Shown here one piece after another: positions 62,045 through 64,000 of a stretch of DNA of 64,000 bases (position 1 is the first letter of the stretch; each line of letters opens with the position of its first letter). A program made the translations under genes and the position numbers. The notes beneath the pieces are model-generated. The model did no database searches. It worked only from the letters and a program-made list of their open reading frames with translations, and was not told the origin of the DNA. The stretch is from Sphingomonadales bacterium Ga0077559 (lineage in GTDB: Bacteria > Pseudomonadota > Alphaproteobacteria > Sphingomonadales > Sphingomonadaceae): NCBI GenBank assembly GCA_001464315.1, contig LNFK01000072.1, forward strand, positions 1 through 64,000. The letters are read 5' to 3'.

Positions 62045-62529
62045 CACAATGGCCAGTGATCGGTATCATTGTCGGGATGCTGGTGATTGCTTGATTGGAT
62101 CGCACTAACGAAATTGGCCATCGTTTCCTCTGTCGTGCCTTCGGCAGGCAGCGTGCAAAGGTCGCCAAACCACGGCATCCGTGCTTCTTTGCCGAACTGT
62201 CCCCGCGGCGGGAATTGCGCTGGATTGTCGAGCGAGCCGACGGTTACGTTCATATGCTTGCTGCTAGCATAATCATAGAGCAATGGCGTTCCGCATTCAC
62301 GGCAAAAACCGCGCGTCACCGGATCGGAGCTTCTAAACAAGGCCGGTTCACCCCTCGTCCATTCAAACGCATCGCGCGGAATGCCGATGAGCGAAGCAAA
62401 GAAATTCCCCACCGCCTTCTGACACATCCGGCAATGGCAGATATGCGAACTATCAAGCACCGCGCTCGCACGATAGCGCACCGCGCCGCATTGGCACCCG
62501 CCGGAGACTGAGTTTTCGATGCGGTTCAT
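62044..62529 (-). CDS. GFA family protein (zinc, CENP-V/GFA fold)
   Basis: A 161-residue glutathione-dependent formaldehyde-activating-like protein. Zinc ligands are visible as GCQCGAVRY, CHCRMCQKAVG and GFCRECGTPL; the fold is the Mss4-like CENP-V/GFA beta fold. ATG 62529 overlaps the acetyltransferase stop by four bases; the longer frame to 62589 adds only antisense-like sequence. Most such bacterial proteins have no proved formaldehyde activity. Part of the tightly packed minus cluster. Confidence 0.92.
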   Translation of the reverse strand: MNRIENSVSGGCQCGAVRYRASAVLDSSHICHCRMCQKAVGNFFASLIGIPRDAFEWTRGEPALFRSSDPVTRGFCRECGTPLLYDYASSKHMNVTVGSLDNPAQFPPRGQFGKEARMPWFGDLCTLPAEGTTEETMANFVSAIQSSNHQHPDNDTDHWPL

Positions 62530-62798
62530 AAGCCAAACAGCCTTTGCCAGCGCGAGTTCGACTGCGCAACGCGGATGAGGAACGGGCATGTCGGCCGGGC
62601 CTTCACGCCCATCGCCTCAATCTTGGCAAATACGCCATTGGCGAGCCGCCCGCCCGCCCCGGTCCCACGCAGGGATGGTGGGACCTCGGCATGTGGGAGA
62701 ACCATGATATCGCCATCCCAGCGGAAAGTGACATAAGCGTCTCCGGCATTGGTCGACATTGTGAAGCGGTTGCGGTCGGGTTCGTAGTTGGTTGACAT
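62526..62798 (-). CDS. small GNAT-type N-acetyltransferase (NATD1/YjdJ-like)
   Basis: A 90-residue acetyltransferase from ATG 62798. The NATD1 pattern is FTMSTNAGDAYVTFRWDGDIMVLPHAEVPPSLRGTGAGGRLANGVFAKIEAMG, where PxxLRGxGxGxxL is the acetyl-CoA loop, and the C-terminal RPTCPFLIRVAQSNSRW is also conserved. It uses an unusually short single GNAT core. Substrate unknown. It begins two bases before the stop of the NTF2-like gene and overlaps GFA by four. Confidence 0.9.
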   Translation of the reverse strand: MSTNYEPDRNRFTMSTNAGDAYVTFRWDGDIMVLPHAEVPPSLRGTGAGGRLANGVFAKIEAMGVKARPTCPFLIRVAQSNSRWQRLFGL

Positions 62799-62799
62799 G

Positions 62800-63123
62800 T
62801 CAGCCAATATCGAGAGCGGCGATGCAGCCGTCAACCAGCCTGAAGTGATATTCCAAAATTATCGGGCTATTTGGGAACGACCCGGACACTTCCGCCGACA
62901 CAAGGAATGTACCATCGTCGTCCCGCAGATCGAGCGGCCGTGAGGTGAAGGGTGTTTTGGCCTGCGTATCGATCCGCCAAGCCGCAATCGCATCGGTACC
63001 GCGATACTCGCTGCTTTCGTCATGCACTACCGCGTCGGGGCTGAAACAGGCGGTTGGCGACACCGGGTCTTTCCCATTTTCTGTGGCAAAAAAGTTGGCA
63101 ATTGCCGGGCGAAGAACTGACAT
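62800..63123 (-). CDS. NTF2/SnoaL-like family protein
   Basis: A 107-residue alpha-beta cone protein from ATG 63123, preceded by a near-perfect ribosome site AAGGAG with a seven-base spacer. ANFFATENGKDPVSPTACFSPDAVVHDESSEYRGTDAIAAWRIDTQAKTPF is the SnoaL-like core (VVHDES with E-Y-R-G). These proteins act as polyketide-like cyclases, hydratases or binding modules; nothing fixes the substrate. Its ribosome site lies in the space where the neighbouring HxlR gene has lost its N-terminus. Confidence 0.88.
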   Translation of the reverse strand: MSVLRPAIANFFATENGKDPVSPTACFSPDAVVHDESSEYRGTDAIAAWRIDTQAKTPFTSRPLDLRDDDGTFLVSAEVSGSFPNSPIILEYHFRLVDGCIAALDIG

Positions 63124-63125
63124 GT

Positions 63126-63371
63126 TTGATCTCCTTCGGCGGCGAGCTGCTGCGTTTTTCGGACCTTGAACGCCCCATCCCCGCTGTTTCGCAAAAGATG
63201 CTGATTCAACAACTTCGCCAGATGGAAAATGACGGCATCGTGACGCGCAAAATCCACCATCAAGTTCCACCAAAGGTGGAATATGGCCTGACCGATTTGG
63301 GGCAATCATTATGTCCGGCGCTTGATGCCCTGCTGCAATGGGCCGAGATACGTAAAGAGACGAGCAGTTGA
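63126..63371 (+). pseudogene. HxlR family regulator lacking its N-terminus
   Basis: The frame matches the middle and C-terminal part of HxlR regulators: LLRFSDLERPIPAVSQKMLIQQLRQMENDGIVTRKIHHQVPPKVEYGLTDLGQSLCPALDALLQWAEIR. The usual first 30-40 residues (Cys-containing start and GKW...LIL helix) are missing. Upstream the frame continues only as antisense of the NTF2 gene. The NTF2 ribosome site occupies the bases where the deleted part should end, so the divergent pair seems fused by a deletion. A TTG at 63126 could still give an 81-residue stub, probably inactive. Confidence 0.7.
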
Positions 63372-63401
63372 CCGTTTTGAAGCGTGCCAATGCTACTCGC
63401 G

Positions 63402-64000
63402 TTATTCCCACTCAATCGTCCCCGGCGGCTTCGACGTATAATCATAAACCACGCGGTTAATCCCCTTCACCTCGTTGATGATCCGAGTCGATACGCGGCT
63501 TAAAAACGCGCTTTCGAAGGGGTAGATGTCGGCGGTCATGCCGTCGGTGCTGGTTACCGCCCTGAGTGCGCAGACATTGTCGTAGGTTCGGCCGTCGCCC
63601 ATAACGCCAACTGTTCGGACAGGCAGCAAGACCGCAAATGCCTGCCAGATTTCGTCATACAGTCCGGCATTGCGGATTTCTTCGAGATACACTGCGTCCG
63701 CGAGCCGCAGAATGTCGCAACGTTCTTTGGTGACTTCACCGGGGATGCGGATGGCGAGGCCGGGGCCGGGGAAGGGGTGGCGGCCGACGAACTGGTCGTT
63801 GAGGCCAAGCTCGCGGCCAAGCGCACGGACTTCATCCTTGAAGAGTTCGCGTAACGGTTCGACCAGCTGCATGTTCATCCGCGCGGGCAGGCCGCCGACA
63901 TTATGGTGGCTCTTTATCGTCACAGATGGTCCGCCGGTGAAGCTGACGCTTTCGATCACATCGGGATAAAGCGTACCCTGCGCCAAGAAATCTGCACCGC
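63402..64000 (-). CDS. guaA: GMP synthase (glutamine-hydrolysing), C-terminal part
   Basis: The 3' portion of guaA; the gene runs off the right edge and its start lies outside the window. About 199 codons are seen, covering the end of the ATP-pyrophosphatase domain ([14 protein letters not shown]) and the dimerisation domain: [70 protein letters not shown] and the C-terminal [19 protein letters not shown]. It makes GMP from XMP and glutamine. Confidence 0.97.
   Translation of the reverse strand, partial: GADFLAQGTLYPDVIESVSFTGGPSVTIKSHHNVGGLPARMNMQLVEPLRELFKDEVRALGRELGLNDQFVGRHPFPGPGLAIRIPGEVTKERCDILRLADAVYLEEIRNAGLYDEIWQAFAVLLPVRTVGVMGDGRTYDNVCALRAVTSTDGMTADIYPFESAFLSRVSTRIINEVKGINRVVYDYTSKPPGTIEWE

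Noticed and set aside
1-64000. CRISPR array, prophage or insertion sequence
   Set aside because: No regularly spaced repeats, integrase, transposase or phage structural genes were seen on either strand.

Overview
The window is chromosomal DNA from an alphaproteobacterium, most likely a member of the Sphingomonadaceae. This is inferred from gene content: UbiK, Coq4 and a UbiB-like kinase, a TPR protein-BamB-Der operon, argH-LptM-lysA, many secreted peptidases, a GPH-type transporter beside acyl-CoA dehydrogenases, and the style of many small conserved genes. The genus cannot be fixed by eye. I see no phage, transposase, CRISPR array or rRNA. One tRNA (Val, UAC) is present.

Layout. 1-4459: the tail of a small protein, then clpB and a secreted M17 aminopeptidase on the minus strand. 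4551-11608 (plus): penicillin-acylase-family hydrolase, periplasmic M16 peptidase, small beta-rich protein, TspO, UbiK and YbjN. 11605-18642 (minus, mostly overlapping genes): two thioesterases, an amidase, a broken proC, siroheme synthase, lysA, an LptM-like lipoprotein and argH. 18605-23418: TlpA-like lipoprotein, ferredoxin-NADP reductase, tRNA-Val, a heavily decayed regulator pseudogene and an M3 peptidase. 23623-26116: TetR regulator and an SPFH-protein operon behind a perfect 20-bp palindrome. 26113-31750: S1/P1 nuclease, isoaspartyl peptidase, ispG, GNAT, CxxS thioredoxin, retropepsin-like protease and DMT exporter.

31747-42717 is a catabolic island built from two divergent transcription units. 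The minus unit holds an MFS importer, an ACAD10/11-like acyl-CoA dehydrogenase, a Zn alcohol dehydrogenase, an APH-type kinase, two SDRs and a serine hydrolase. The plus unit holds a pair of acyl-CoA dehydrogenases and an SDR. The separate kinase and dehydrogenase look like a split version of the kinase-dehydrogenase fusion seen in animal ACAD10/11, which suggests breakdown of hydroxylated acyl-CoAs.

42718-43668 is about 950 bases with no credible gene. It is bounded by two strong terminators and packed with perfect hairpins (GAGA, UUCG and GCAA tetraloops, a 20-nt all-pyrimidine loop), followed by REP-like palindromes. This is the best candidate for something undescribed. The rest is mainly housekeeping: purL, SLC13 permease, a lactone-oxidase-like flavoprotein, coq4, a ubiB-like kinase, DUF418 protein, Bfd-bacterioferritin, an orphan HPt protein, der-bamB-TPR, panB, GDPD and a tight cluster of small genes, ending in the 3' part of guaA. 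Three genes look broken: proC (internal deletion with frameshift), the regulator at 20542-21178 (several lesions) and an HxlR regulator at 63126 (N-terminus missing).
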